In this document: positions 1-10,000 of the stretch, piece by piece | How positions within the stretch are numbered: the first letter of the stretch is position 1 | Layout: every line of letters starts with the position of its first letter | Origin: Flavobacteriales bacterium | GTDB lineage: Bacteria > Bacteroidota > Bacteroidia > Flavobacteriales_F > PHOS-HE28 | Length of the DNA stretch: 64,000 bases | Assembly (NCBI GenBank): GCA_016715995.1 | Contig: JADJXF010000011.1 | Span: 257,759-321,758 of the forward strand | Direction: 5' to 3' | Program-made: the position numbers and the translations under genes | The notes under the pieces: generated by a model | Told to the model about the DNA's origin: nothing | Database searches by the model: none | What the model saw: the letters and a program-made list of their open reading frames with translations, nothing else

Positions 1-147
1 GACATGGGACTGATATCCGTTGAGCCCAGCGTGAGCTTCGGCTTGAGCCGCGTGTTTAGCGACAATCCCGCCGTGAAGGACATCGGATCGAAGTACCTCG
101 TATATGGCCTCACCGTTGGCATCAACCTCGGCAACGACGACAAGTGA
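1..147 (+). CDS. C-terminal end of an unidentified protein, possibly outer-membrane beta-barrel
   Basis: Only the last 48 codons are inside the window, reading in frame from base 1 to the TGA at 145-147. The tail has alternating hydrophobic/polar residues (YLVYGLTVGINLG) as in a closing beta-strand of an outer-membrane barrel, but it ends in NDDK rather than the usual aromatic residue. The gene is followed at once by a strong hairpin terminator. The family cannot be named from this fragment; the barrel reading is inference. Confidence 0.5.
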   Translation, partial: DMGLISVEPSVSFGLSRVFSDNPAVKDIGSKYLVYGLTVGINLGNDDK

Positions 148-165
148 GCCTGAAAGCCATCAAGC

Positions 166-189
166 GAAAAGCCCCTCACGGGGCTTTTC
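166..189. terminator. Rho-independent terminator, probably bidirectional
   Basis: AAAAGCCCC (167-175), a 4-nt loop TCAC, and GGGGCTTTT (180-188) form a perfect 9-bp stem with an A-tract before and a T-tract after. It lies between two convergent genes and can serve both. Confidence 0.9.
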
Positions 190-206
190 CATTTCAAACA
201 TGCGGG

Positions 207-608
207 TTAACGCACCACCGCGTTGCCAGCTTCCCTCCAGGCCATGAAGCCGCCTTTCAAATGCCGGGCCTTCAAGCCTTTCTCCACAAGGTATTCGAGG
301 GCTTGCTCACTACGGCCTCCACCGTGGCAGTACAGGAGCACAGGAGTCTTGGGGTCCAGCTTGGCGAAAGCGGCCTCATAATCGTTCGAGGTCCAATCGA
401 TGTTCACGCTGCCCTCAATGTGCCCGTTGACATATTCCTTGGGTGTACGGACATCAACCAGGATGGCGCTGCCTTCGGCGATTGCCGCCTTGAATGCGGC
501 GGGACTGAGTTCGGACCTGGGATCACCGATTTGCGCATACAAGCCGGCACTCATCAGGCCGAAGGTCAACAACAGCAAGGAACAGCTCGCTCTCATGGTC
601 ATTTTCAT
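207..608 (-). CDS. Exported rhodanese-like sulfurtransferase domain protein
   Basis: A protein of 133 residues with an N-terminal signal peptide (MKMTMRASCSLLLLTFGLMS, cleaved near LYAQ) followed by one rhodanese domain. The DVRTPKEY motif and the active-site loop CHGGGRS with its catalytic cysteine are intact. Rhodanese domains transfer sulfane sulfur or bind thiols; this copy should act in the periplasm. The start at 608 was chosen because its ATG overlaps the stop of the upstream rhodanese gene (ATGA), implying translational coupling, and because it gives a clean signal peptide. The substrate is unknown. Confidence 0.85.
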   Translation of the reverse strand: MKMTMRASCSLLLLTFGLMSAGLYAQIGDPRSELSPAAFKAAIAEGSAILVDVRTPKEYVNGHIEGSVNIDWTSNDYEAAFAKLDPKTPVLLYCHGGGRSEQALEYLVEKGLKARHLKGGFMAWREAGNAVVR

Positions 609-856
609 TTGTTCATCCGTCGGAGCACATCCTGCCATCCACCGCCATTCTCCAAGCCTTGAACACCCTCTCGCAGGAGGAAGGCCAATGCCGATCCGCT
701 CCGGGCGCCGCTTCGGCAGCAGAGGATGATGGGAGCCATCATCGCCCTGAAGTCCCCGATCCGGTGAGGCACTTCATCCAACGGGATGTTCACCGAACCA
801 GGCACATGCCCTTCATCGAACTCAGCAGGTGTGCGAACGTCAACAATGGTCGCCAT
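605..856 (-). CDS. Small cytoplasmic rhodanese domain protein
   Basis: An 83-residue protein without a signal peptide. It begins directly in the domain (IVDVRTPAEFDEGHVPGSVN) and has the active-site loop CCRSGARS, with the catalytic cysteine preceding RSGARS. It is shorter than a full ~100-residue rhodanese module but contains the essential half with the loop. Its stop overlaps the start of the exported rhodanese downstream by 4 nt (ATGA), so the two form a coupled pair of cytoplasmic and exported forms. It resembles GlpE/PspE-type single-domain rhodaneses; the donor and acceptor are not known. Confidence 0.85.
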   Translation of the reverse strand: MATIVDVRTPAEFDEGHVPGSVNIPLDEVPHRIGDFRAMMAPIILCCRSGARSGSALAFLLREGVQGLENGGGWQDVLRRMNK

Positions 857-882
857 GGCCGCAAGGCTTGAAAATCAATCCG

Positions 883-956
883 TGGAGCTGATGGGAGTCG
901 AACCCACGACCTCGTCATTGCGAACGACGCGCTCTGGCCAGCTGAGCTACAGCCCC
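883..956 (-). tRNA. tRNA-Ala (anticodon CGC)
   Basis: On the minus strand a full cloverleaf can be drawn: acceptor stem GGGGCTG/CAGCTCC including the G3-U70 wobble that identifies alanine tRNAs, D-arm, anticodon loop TTCGCAA (anticodon CGC, reading GCG), and T-loop TTCGACT. The discriminator base is A. The 3' CCA is not encoded; the bases after A73 are CGG. Confidence 0.95.
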
Positions 957-1013
957 GAATGGGGTGCGAAATTGCGAAGAAGGCGTGAAGGTGCCGCGTC
1001 CGCCGGGAACTGA

Positions 1014-1442
1014 ATGCTGTCCGATGCCGTAGGAAGGGCCGTGAGTACCGCTCGGTATCTGTTCCTCGTCTTGCTGCTCGTCAGTGTTCACGGGGCTGTG
1101 TTCAGTCAAATGGACGATATCGCTTACATGCCGAGGGAAGCACCTGCGCGCACAGCGGATGACACCGGCATCGGCTTTCAGGAGACCTCGGTTCCAGGTG
1201 TTGCGGACCTCGCGCTCCCACTGGGGACCTACCTGGTGGACATTCTGAATGCCCAAGGGAATGTCATCGAGCAGTTCGCGCCAGCCGCGCAATCGAGCAT
1301 CGACCTACGGGGAATGAAGCCCGGGACTTGGACCCTCCGGGCGCACACCGAGCATGGTATCCGAGTACGTCGCTTCGTTATCGTTGGGCGTGGCGGCACA
1401 CTATGGGTGCGGCAACCCGTCGTGCCGGCGCGCCGCCGCTAA
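1014..1442 (+). CDS. Small secreted protein with a T9SS-CTD-like beta domain
   Basis: A 142-residue protein with a hydrophobic signal sequence (ARYLFLVLLLVSVHGAVFSQ). The C-terminal half (LPLGTYLVDILNAQGNVIEQ, then a GTWTLRAH strand) resembles the beta-sandwich of type IX sorting domains but is truncated and ends in PARRR. An alternative GTG start at 1041 is preceded by AGGAAGGG and would place the signal peptide directly at the N-terminus. The gene is convergent with the TPR lipoprotein gene, and their stops overlap at 1439-1442. Function unknown. Confidence 0.6.
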   Translation: MLSDAVGRAVSTARYLFLVLLLVSVHGAVFSQMDDIAYMPREAPARTADDTGIGFQETSVPGVADLALPLGTYLVDILNAQGNVIEQFAPAAQSSIDLRGMKPGTWTLRAHTEHGIRVRRFVIVGRGGTLWVRQPVVPARRR

Positions 1443-2464
1443 CGCGGCCCCACCTTCATGCCCTTGGATTCAAGCCGGCCCAAGCCCTTCGCTGCATCGG
1501 TGTGGTCGGGCGCCAACGCAAGCGCGCGTCGGTAGTCCGCCAAAGCGCTATCCAGGCGCCCTTCCAATTCATAGGTGAGGCCGCGATTGTAGTAGGCGTC
1601 GGTGTAATCCGGAAGCAAAGCGATGGCGTGACTGAACTGGCTACGCGCCTCGGGCAGCTTCCTGCGCATCTCCAGTAGGATGTAGCCCGTGTTGTAGTAC
1701 GCCAGCGGGTATTTCGGCTCGATGGTCTTGATCCGGTCGTAGAGCGCGAGTGACATGCTGTCCAAACCATGGTCCTGCGCACAGATGGCCTTGTTATACA
1801 AGGCTTCCAAACTGTTCGGGCGCACTGCCAGCGCCCCATCGTAATACTCAAGCGCAAGTTGATCGTGGCGGGCGGCGTGCAAGAGGCCCAAGGAAACATA
1901 CGCATCGTACAGGCCGGGGTCGCGTTCAACGGCAGTCTGGTAGCTGCTGATGGCCAGATTCGTGTCACCGGCCAATCGATGTATCCACCCTTTCAGGTTG
2001 TAGATGGACCCATTGAGCGGATCGAGCCGAAGCGCCTCGTTGGCAACGGACATGGCCTCTTTGAACCGGTTCTGAGCCAAGTAGAGTTCACTCAGCTTGG
2101 AACGAGCGGCCGTTTCATCCGGTGCCAGATTGATGGCTTCTTGGAAACGCTGTTCCGCATCCGGAAGCCTGATCTGCTTGAACTGCAGATCACCCAGACG
2201 AATCCGGTACTGAGGCGATTTCTCATCCAAGGCGATGGCGCGCTTCCAATCGGCTTCGGCCAAGCGAAGGCTGTCGATGCCTTCAAAGTGCTCCGCGCGC
2301 CGGGCGAAGAGCGCGGCATCCTTGGGATTGGCAATTATCTGCTGCTCCAACCATGCCAGGCTGCCTTCCGCAGGGCCAGTTGGCAATCCGGAATCGCCAT
2401 CGGTGCCGCAGGCCATAAGGCCGAGCAGCACGCTTGTGGAGAACAGGAACGCAATGGGACGCAT
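1439..2464 (-). CDS. TPR-repeat lipoprotein
   Basis: A 341-residue protein. The start at 2464 gives a lipoprotein signal peptide (MRPIAFLFSTSVLLGLMAC) with lipobox LMAC, so it should be lipid-anchored in the envelope. The remainder is a run of about seven tetratricopeptide repeats with typical signatures (AEQRFQEAINLAPDE, YNLKGWIHRLAGD, YYNRGLTYELEGRLDSAL). Such proteins are scaffolds for protein complexes. It lies 57 nt downstream of the recA stop, beyond a hairpin, on the same strand. The partner is not known. Confidence 0.85.
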   Translation of the reverse strand: MRPIAFLFSTSVLLGLMACGTDGDSGLPTGPAEGSLAWLEQQIIANPKDAALFARRAEHFEGIDSLRLAEADWKRAIALDEKSPQYRIRLGDLQFKQIRLPDAEQRFQEAINLAPDETAARSKLSELYLAQNRFKEAMSVANEALRLDPLNGSIYNLKGWIHRLAGDTNLAISSYQTAVERDPGLYDAYVSLGLLHAARHDQLALEYYDGALAVRPNSLEALYNKAICAQDHGLDSMSLALYDRIKTIEPKYPLAYYNTGYILLEMRRKLPEARSQFSHAIALLPDYTDAYYNRGLTYELEGRLDSALADYRRALALAPDHTDAAKGLGRLESKGMKVGPR

Positions 2465-2474
2465 GGAAAGCGAA

Positions 2475-2498
2475 GGCCCCGGATCACCATCCGGGGCC
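2475..2498 (-). terminator. Hairpin after recA
   Basis: GGCCCCGGAT (2475-2484), loop CACC, ATCCGGGGCC (2489-2498): a perfect 10-bp GC-rich stem between recA and the downstream lipoprotein gene. The tail on the minus strand is only moderately T-rich, so termination may be partial. Confidence 0.7.
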
Positions 2499-2521
2499 TC
2501 CAAAAGTAGCGGCACAACCCA

Positions 2522-3541
2522 TCATGCCATGACCGGCTGCTCGGTCTTGGCCACCGCTTCCTTGATCCGATGCTCGAGTTCCGCACAGAGCTCCTGGTTG
2601 TCTTCCAGGAGTTGGCGCACCATATCACGGCCCTGGCCCAATTTGCTCTCATCGTAGCTGAACCAGCTGCCGCTCTTCTTGATGATGCCCATCTCCACAG
2701 CCATGTCGATGATCTCTCCGGTCTTGCTCACGCCCTTACCGAACATGATATCGAACTCGGCCTTGCGGAATGGCGGGGCCACCTTGTTCTTCACCACCTT
2801 CACACGGGTGCGGTTCCCGATCACGTTCTCCCCTTCCTTCAGTTGGGTCACACGTCGGATATCGAGGCGGATGGTGGCGTAGAATTTCAATGCATTTCCA
2901 CCAGTTGTGGTCTCGGGGTTGCCGAACATCACGCCGATCTTCTCGCGCAGTTGGTTGATGAAGATGCAGCAGCAACCGGTCTTGCTGATCGTGCCTGTGA
3001 GCTTGCGCAGGGCCTTGCTCATGAGGCGGGCCTGCATCCCAACGGCACTATCCCCCATCTCGCCCTCGATCTCCGCGCGGGGCGTGAGCGCAGCAACACT
3101 GTCGATGACGATGATGTCGATGGCGCCTGAGCGAATCAGGTTGTCGGCGATTTCCAACGCCTGTTCGCCGTTGTCCGGCTGGCTGATGAGCAGGTTCTCG
3201 GTGTCCACGCCAAGCGCTTCCGCATAGAAACGGTCGAATGCGTGCTCGGCGTCAATCATGGCGGCGATGCCCCCCCGCTTCTGGCACTCGGCGATGGCAT
3301 GAATGGCCAGCGTGGTCTTGCCGGAACTCTCCGGCCCATAAATCTCAATCACGCGCCCTTTCGGATAGCCACCAACGCCGAGCGCGAGATCAAGGCCGAT
3401 GGAGCCGGAAGGAATCACCTCCACTTGCTCCACCGCATCATCGCCCATGCGCATGACAGCGCCCTTCCCGAAGGTCTTCTCCATCTTATCCATGGTGAGC
3501 TGAAGCGCCTTCAGCTTCTCCTTGTTGATTTCCGTTGTCAT
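2522..3541 (-). CDS. recA: Recombinase RecA
   Basis: A full-length, 339-residue DNA strand-exchange recombinase for homologous recombination and SOS induction. The Walker A motif GPESSGKTT lies at residues 69-77, followed by IDAEHAFD, the Walker B region (IIVIDSVAALTPRAE), L1/L2 loop segments (EMGDSAVGMQARLMSKALRK and FGNPETTTGGNALKFYA) and the family signature INQLREKIGVMFG. The ATG at 3541 gives the usual Bacteroidota N-terminus (KLKALQLTMDKMEKTFGKGA). No LexA-type operator could be recognised in the 500-nt upstream region. Confidence 0.98.
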   Translation of the reverse strand: MTTEINKEKLKALQLTMDKMEKTFGKGAVMRMGDDAVEQVEVIPSGSIGLDLALGVGGYPKGRVIEIYGPESSGKTTLAIHAIAECQKRGGIAAMIDAEHAFDRFYAEALGVDTENLLISQPDNGEQALEIADNLIRSGAIDIIVIDSVAALTPRAEIEGEMGDSAVGMQARLMSKALRKLTGTISKTGCCCIFINQLREKIGVMFGNPETTTGGNALKFYATIRLDIRRVTQLKEGENVIGNRTRVKVVKNKVAPPFRKAEFDIMFGKGVSKTGEIIDMAVEMGIIKKSGSWFSYDESKLGQGRDMVRQLLEDNQELCAELEHRIKEAVAKTEQPVMA

Positions 3542-4046
3542 GCTCTTGGGTGATTGGTTGATGTGTTCCTCTGTGAATTCAGGTTGACGGATTTCCTGTC
3601 CGTTTCGTGACGCTCAATTAAGCGCCGTGCTTGGCCGATTGCCAAATTTCCTGGCAGGAAGTTTTGAACAAAGGGCGAGCCGCGCACCTCGAATGCCTTT
3701 GGCAACGATGCTGGTCGGCCGTGCCGAATTGACGATGAATGACCCTGTCAATAGACGAATTCCACCAAAGTATAGACGAATGCTTGACACCAGATTCGGT
3801 TCAACCTAGGTTTGCGCCACTCTTTTTCGACCGAATCGCTCTTCAGACCCTGCCTTTGGACCACTTGTTCAGCAAACCTGAGCAAGCGTCATGCGATTCG
3901 ACCACAGTAGTTCCTCCGGAACCGCGCAAGCGGTGAACCGGACCCCGGCAACCGACCGCCTTTGGCTGGATCCCGAGCAAGGCTTGGGGACGGTGCCCGC
4001 CTCGCCCGTGAACCAAACACAGGAATCAATCCCAACACCTTTCTCC
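3542..4046. other. Intergenic region between recA and the giant adhesin
   Basis: 505 nt with no convincing gene. An in-frame extension of the giant gene to 3891 exists but lacks any signal-peptide or domain logic. The only recognised element is a plus-strand promoter at 3784-3815. Confidence 0.6.
3784..3815 (+). promoter_or_regulatory. Bacteroidota-type promoter for the giant adhesin gene
   Basis: TTG at 3784-3786 (-33 element) and TAGGTTTGC at 3807-3815 match the Bacteroidota sigma-ABfr consensus TTG / TAnnTTTG with 20 nt between them. Transcription from here would give a leader of about 225 nt before the ATG at 4047. Confidence 0.65.
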
Positions 4047-7000
4047 ATGAAACACTCGACCCTTCATCGAATGACGCGCTCGCTGTGCGTCCTCATCCTG
4101 TGCTTGGCGGCCATCGTGCCGAGCAGCGCTCAAGTGGCCCGGCACGCCAAACCTGCCGAGCACCGGCATTCGGCCGGTCCCGAGCGTCCAGGCCATCACC
4201 ATGAGGACATGGCCGGCCTGCTCAACATGCATGAGCAGGAGATCCACTTCACCGAGAATAAGGGCCAGTTCGACAGCCCCGTGCTGTTCCGAGCGGACTT
4301 CCCGTTGGGACAGGCCATCGCCACCGCCGACGGCATGGTGGTCACCGCCTTCGATCCCGAGCAGGTCCAGCGGAGGATTGAGGAAGGATTCCGCATTGAG
4401 GAGGAACAGTTGCAAGGCAAATCGACACGCGAGCTATCCTGGCGCCGACGTGGCCATGCGTGGAAGCTCCGCTTCATCGGCGCCTCGCCCGCCATGCGCG
4501 CTGAGGCTCGTGATGCGCATGACGAAGTGAACAACTACTTCGTCGGCGATCGCGCCCGTCATGCTACCGATGTCCGCAGCTACCAAGAAATCTGGTACAA
4601 GGATGTGTACCCCGGCATCGATGCTCGCTACTACCCTGCTGCCGATGGATCGCTCGAATATGACCTGCTGGTGATGCCCGGCAGCGACCCGAAGCGGATC
4701 GCCATCGCGCATGACGGCATCGAGCGGATGTGGGTGAATGACAAAGGCGAACTGATGGTGCATACCATCCTTGGCGACATGGCCCACCCCGCACCGCATG
4801 TGTACCAGCGGATCAACGGTCGCGAAACCGTGGTGGAGAGCAAGTACGTTGTGGAGGGGCGAACACCCTGCGCTTCGAGTTGGGCGCGTACGACCGTAGC
4901 CAGCCCCTGGTGATAGACCCCATCGCCATGCGCTGGGCCGCGTGGATCAACACGAATAGCAGCGGCGATAACCACGGCCACTGCATCTGGGTGGACCCGA
5001 GCGACGGCGCTATCTACGTCGTGGCCCGCGTAGTGGGCACCACCGACCAGATCACCCCCGGCGCCTTCGACGAAACGGCCAACGGCGCGCTGGAGATCAT
5101 CGTTGGTAAGTACCTGGAACCCGCCACCGTTGGCGGAAGCGGCACGCGCGTGTGGCAGACCTACATCGGCGGCAATGGCGACGATAACCCATACGCGATG
5201 GAACAGGGCCCTGATGGCAACCTGTACATCACCGGTCAGACCAGCAGCACCAACTTCCCCCTGCTGGGCGGCCCGGACTTCAGCGGCGGTAGCGTCAACC
5301 AGCAGGCGCAGACCGGCATTGATGTGTTCGTGCTGAAGATCAATCAGGCCGGCAACAGCATCAAGGCTGCCGTTGTGGGCGGTAATGGTGCGGACGACAA
5401 CTACGACGTGCGTCTAGCCGCCAACGGCGATGTCTTCGTCGCGGGCAGCACGACCAGCACCAACCTGCTCACCTTGAATGCCGGCAGTGGCGCCAGCAAC
5501 ACCAACAATGGCGGCACGGATGCATTCCTCTTCCGCATCAATCAGGATCTTTCCTCGCTGGTGTGGATGCGCAACTACGGCGGCGGCGGCGCGGACCGTG
5601 CCAGCATCATGCTGCACAACCCGGTAAGCGGCGACCTCTTCGTGGGCGGAAATACGGCCAGCACCAACTTCCCCACAACGAGTCCTCGCCAGAGCACCCG
5701 AGGCGGAGCCACCGCAGGCTTCTTGCAGCGCCTCAACGGCACTACCGCAGCTACCACTTGGAGCAGCTATTACTCCAGCGCGACCAGCCAGAACGCCAAC
5801 CTGCTGTGCATGGAATTCAATGTGGCGCGCACGGAGCTCTTCTTCGGCGGCGTCACCAGCGGGTTGAACTCCGCCAACCTGACGGCTGGGGCCTTCGACG
5901 TCTCGCACAACGGCAGCAACGACTTCTACGTGGGTCGAATGGACATCGATCAGAACTTCATCGCGGGCACCTATATCGGCGGTACGGGCAACGAAGAGAA
6001 CATGATGGGCCTGAACACCGACCAGAACAACGACGTGTTCGTGTTCGGCTACACGGGCAGCACCAACTTCCCGGTGAGTTCCTCACCCAATATTCCGCTT
6101 CAGACCGGGAATCAGGGCAGTCGTGACAAGGTCTTCTTCAAGCTGAAGACCGGGCTGAATCTGCTCGAGTTCAGCACGTACTACGGCGGCACCTCCGACG
6201 ATTACGACCCGGTTGGCGAGCGGGGCATCAAGTTCAGCAACTGCCGCATTTACACCATCGTCACCGCGCAGAGCAACAACATCCCCCTTACACAGGGTGC
6301 GTTGAACACCACGAAGAACAGCCCCACCAGCCGGTTCGAGCCGGGCCTGGTGGTCTGGGCCAATCCACCCGACCTACTGGGCAACACCATCACCTACCAA
6401 GGGGTGGCCATCTGCCCGGGCGCGACTCCTGGCGATATCACTGGTTCGTTGCCGAGCTACTCGTTGCCGACCATCGTCCGCAACAATGCCGCCTCAAGCT
6501 ACCCGGCCTTCCCTTCAGCGGCCTCATATCAGTGGCAGACCAGTCCGGACAGCCTCAACTGGACGGACATCCTCGGCGCCACCGGCCAGAACCTCTCCGG
6601 CGCGCAGATCGGTGCGATCACGCAGGACACATACATCCGCCGCATCATCGGTGGCGATGCCTGCATCCTGGCGGGTGCTGCTGACCAAGTCGTGAAAGTG
6701 CGCCTTATGACCGCGGATGGCACGGTGACGGACGCGTCCTGCAATGGCACCGCCACAGGCAGCATCATCGCCACGGCCGATGGCCAAGCGCCATTCCAAT
6801 ACCTCTGGAGCGATGGGCAGACCACGGAGACCGCAGTGAACCTCGTTGCAGGTCCCTATAGCGTTTCAATCACTGACTTCAACGGCTGCAGCGCGAATGC
6901 GAACTTCCAAGTAGGCCAGCCTTCCGCTGTAAGCGGTAGCGCCCAAGTGACCAATGCGACGTGCGGCAATAGTAATGGAAGCGCCACAGCATCGGGTTCT

Positions 7001-10000
7001 GGCGGTAGTCCGGGCTACACCTATGTGTGGAGCACCGGCGCAGTTGGAGCCACCCTATCCGGAGTGCCTGCGGGCGACTACACGGTGACCATCACCGACA
7101 CGCACCAATGCTCATTCGTGCTGCCCGTGGTCATCGGTGGTACAGCGGTGCCTGATGCGAACGCAGGACTCGACGCAGTGATCACCTGCCTGAACAACGG
7201 AGAGGTAGTGCTCAATGGCTCCTCCAATACTCCTGGGGTGGACTTCTCATGGAGCGGACCAGGGATTGTTTCTGGTGCTGGTACGGCAAGTCCGACAGTG
7301 GACGCCGTCGGCACTTACACGCTCACGGTAACCAATCAGCAAACCGGCTGCAGCAACACGGACCAGGTCGATGTGACGCTGGACACAACTCTTCCCGGCG
7401 CGCAAGCCGCTGGCGGCACGCTCACCTGCGATGTGACCAGCATCCAGCTGCAGGGCACCGGCAACGGATCCTTCGCATGGACCGGCCCCGGTGGCTTCAC
7501 CAGCAACGATCAGAACCCCACGGTCTCGGTCGCGGGCACCTATACCCTCACCGTCACCGGTGACAACGGTTGCCAGAGCTTCGCGAGCGCCGAGGTGGAA
7601 CTCGATGACGATGCCCCCGGCGCGCAAGCCGCTGGCGGCACGCTCACCTGCGATGTGACCAGCATCCAGCTGCAGGGCACCGGCAACGGATCCTTCGACT
7701 GGACCGGCCCCGGTGGCTTCACCAGCAACGATCAGAACCCCACGGTCTCGGTCGCTGGCACCTACGACCTCACCGTCACCGGCGCCAACGGTTGCCAGAG
7801 CTTCGCGAGCGCCGAGGTGGAACTCGATGACGCTGCCCCGGCGCGCAAGCCGCTGGCGGCACGCTCACCTGCGATGTGACCAGCATCCAGCTCCAGGGCA
7901 CCGGCAACGGATCCTTCGACTGGACCGGCCCCGGTGGCTTCACCAGCAACCCATCAGAACCCCACGGTCTCGGTCGCTGGCACCTACGACCTCACCGTCA
8001 CCGGTGACAACGGTTGCCAGAGCTTCGCGAGCGCCGAGGTGGAACTCGATGACGCTGCCCCCGGCGCGCAAGCCGCTGGCGGCACGCTCACCTGCGATGT
8101 GACCAGCATCCAGCTCCAGGGCACCGGCAACGGATCCTTCGACTGGACCGGCCCCGGTGGCTTCACCAGCAACCATGCAGAACCCCACGGTCTCGGTCGC
8201 TGGCACCTACGACCTCACCGTCACCGGTGCCAACGGTTGCCAGAGCTTCGCGAGCGCTGAGGTGGAACTCGATGACGCTGCCCCCGGCGCGCAAGCCGCT
8301 GGCGGCACGCTCACCTGCGATGTGACCAGCATCCAGCTGCAGGGCACCGGCAACGGATCCTTCGACTGGACCGGCCCCGGTGGCTTCACCAGCAACGATC
8401 AGAACCCCACGGTCTCGGTCGCTGGCACCTACGACCTCACCGTCACCGGTGACAACGGTTGCCAGAGCTTCGCGAGCGCCGAGGTGGAACTCGATGACGC
8501 TGCCCCCGGCGCGCAAGCCGCTGGCGGCACGCTCACCTGCGATGTGACCAGCATCCAGCCGCGGGGCACCGGCAACGGATCCTTCGACTGGACCGGCCCC
8601 GGTGGCTTCACCAGCAACGCATCAGAACCCCACGGTAGCGGTCGCTGGCACCTACGACCTCACCGTCACCGGCGCCAACGGTTGCCAGAGCTTCGCGAGC
8701 GCCGAGGTGGAACTCGATGACGCTGCCCCCGGCGCGCAAGCCGCTGGCGGCACGCTCACCTGCGATGTGACCAGCATCCAGCTCCAGGGCACCGGCAACG
8801 GATCCTTCGACTGGACCGGCCCCGGTGGCTTCACCAGCAACGATCAGAACCCCACGGTCTCGGTCGCTGGCACCTACGACCTCACCGTCACCGGTGCCAA
8901 CGGTTGCCAGAGCTTCGCGAGCGCTGAGGTGGAACTCGATGACGCTGCCCCCGGCGCGCAAGCCGCTGGCGGCACGCTCACCTGCGATGACCAGCATCCA
9001 GCTCCAGGGCACCGGCAACGGATCCTTTCGACTGGACCGGCCCCGGTGGCTTCACCAGCAACATCAGAACCCCACGGTCTCGGTCGCTGGCACCTACGAC
9101 CTCACCGTCACCGGTGCCAACGGTTGCCAGAGCTTCGCGAGCGCTGAGGTGGAACTCGATGACGCTGCCCCCGGCGCGCAAGCCGCTGGCGGCACGCTCA
9201 CCTGCGATGTGACCAGCATCCAGCTGCAGGGCACCGGCAACGGATCCTTCGACTGGACCGGCCCCGGTGGCTTCACCAGCAACGATCAGAACCCCACGGT
9301 CTCGGTCGCTGGCACCTACGACCTCACCGTCACCGGCGCCAACGGTTGCCAGAGCTTCGCGAGCGCCGAGGTGGAACTCGATGACGCTGCCCCCGGCGCG
9401 CAAGCCGCTGGCGGCACGCTCACCTGCGATGTGACCAGCATCCAGCTCCAGGGCACCGGCAACCGGATCCTTCGACTGGACCGGCCCCGGTGGCTTCACC
9501 AGCAACGATCAGAACCCCACGGTCTCGGTCGCTGGCACCTACGACCTCACCGTCACCGGCGCCAACGGTTGCCAGAGCTTCGCGAGCGCCGAGGTGGAAC
9601 TCGATGACGCTGCCCCCGGCGCGCAAGCCGCTGGCGGCACGCTCACCTGCGATGTGACCAGCATCCAGCTCCAGGGCACCGGCACACATCCTTCGACTGG
9701 ACCGGCCCCGGTGGCTTCACCAGCAACGATCAGAACCCCACGGTCTCGGTCGCTGGCACCTACGACCTCACCGTCACCGGCGCCAACGGTTGCCAGAGCT
9801 TCGCTTCCGCTGAGGTGGAACTCGATGACGCTGCCCCCGGCGCGCAAGCCGCTGGCGGCACGCTCACCTGCGATGTGACCAGCATCCAGCTGCAGGGCAC
9901 CGGCAACGGATCCTTCGACTGGACCGGCCCCGGTGGCTTCACCAGCAGCGATCAGAACCCCACGGTATCGGTCGCTGGCACCTACGACCTCACCGTCACC

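Noticed and set aside
3891..4046. Start of the giant adhesin at 3891
   Set aside because: The 52 added residues show no export signal; ATG 4047 gives a clean signal peptide.
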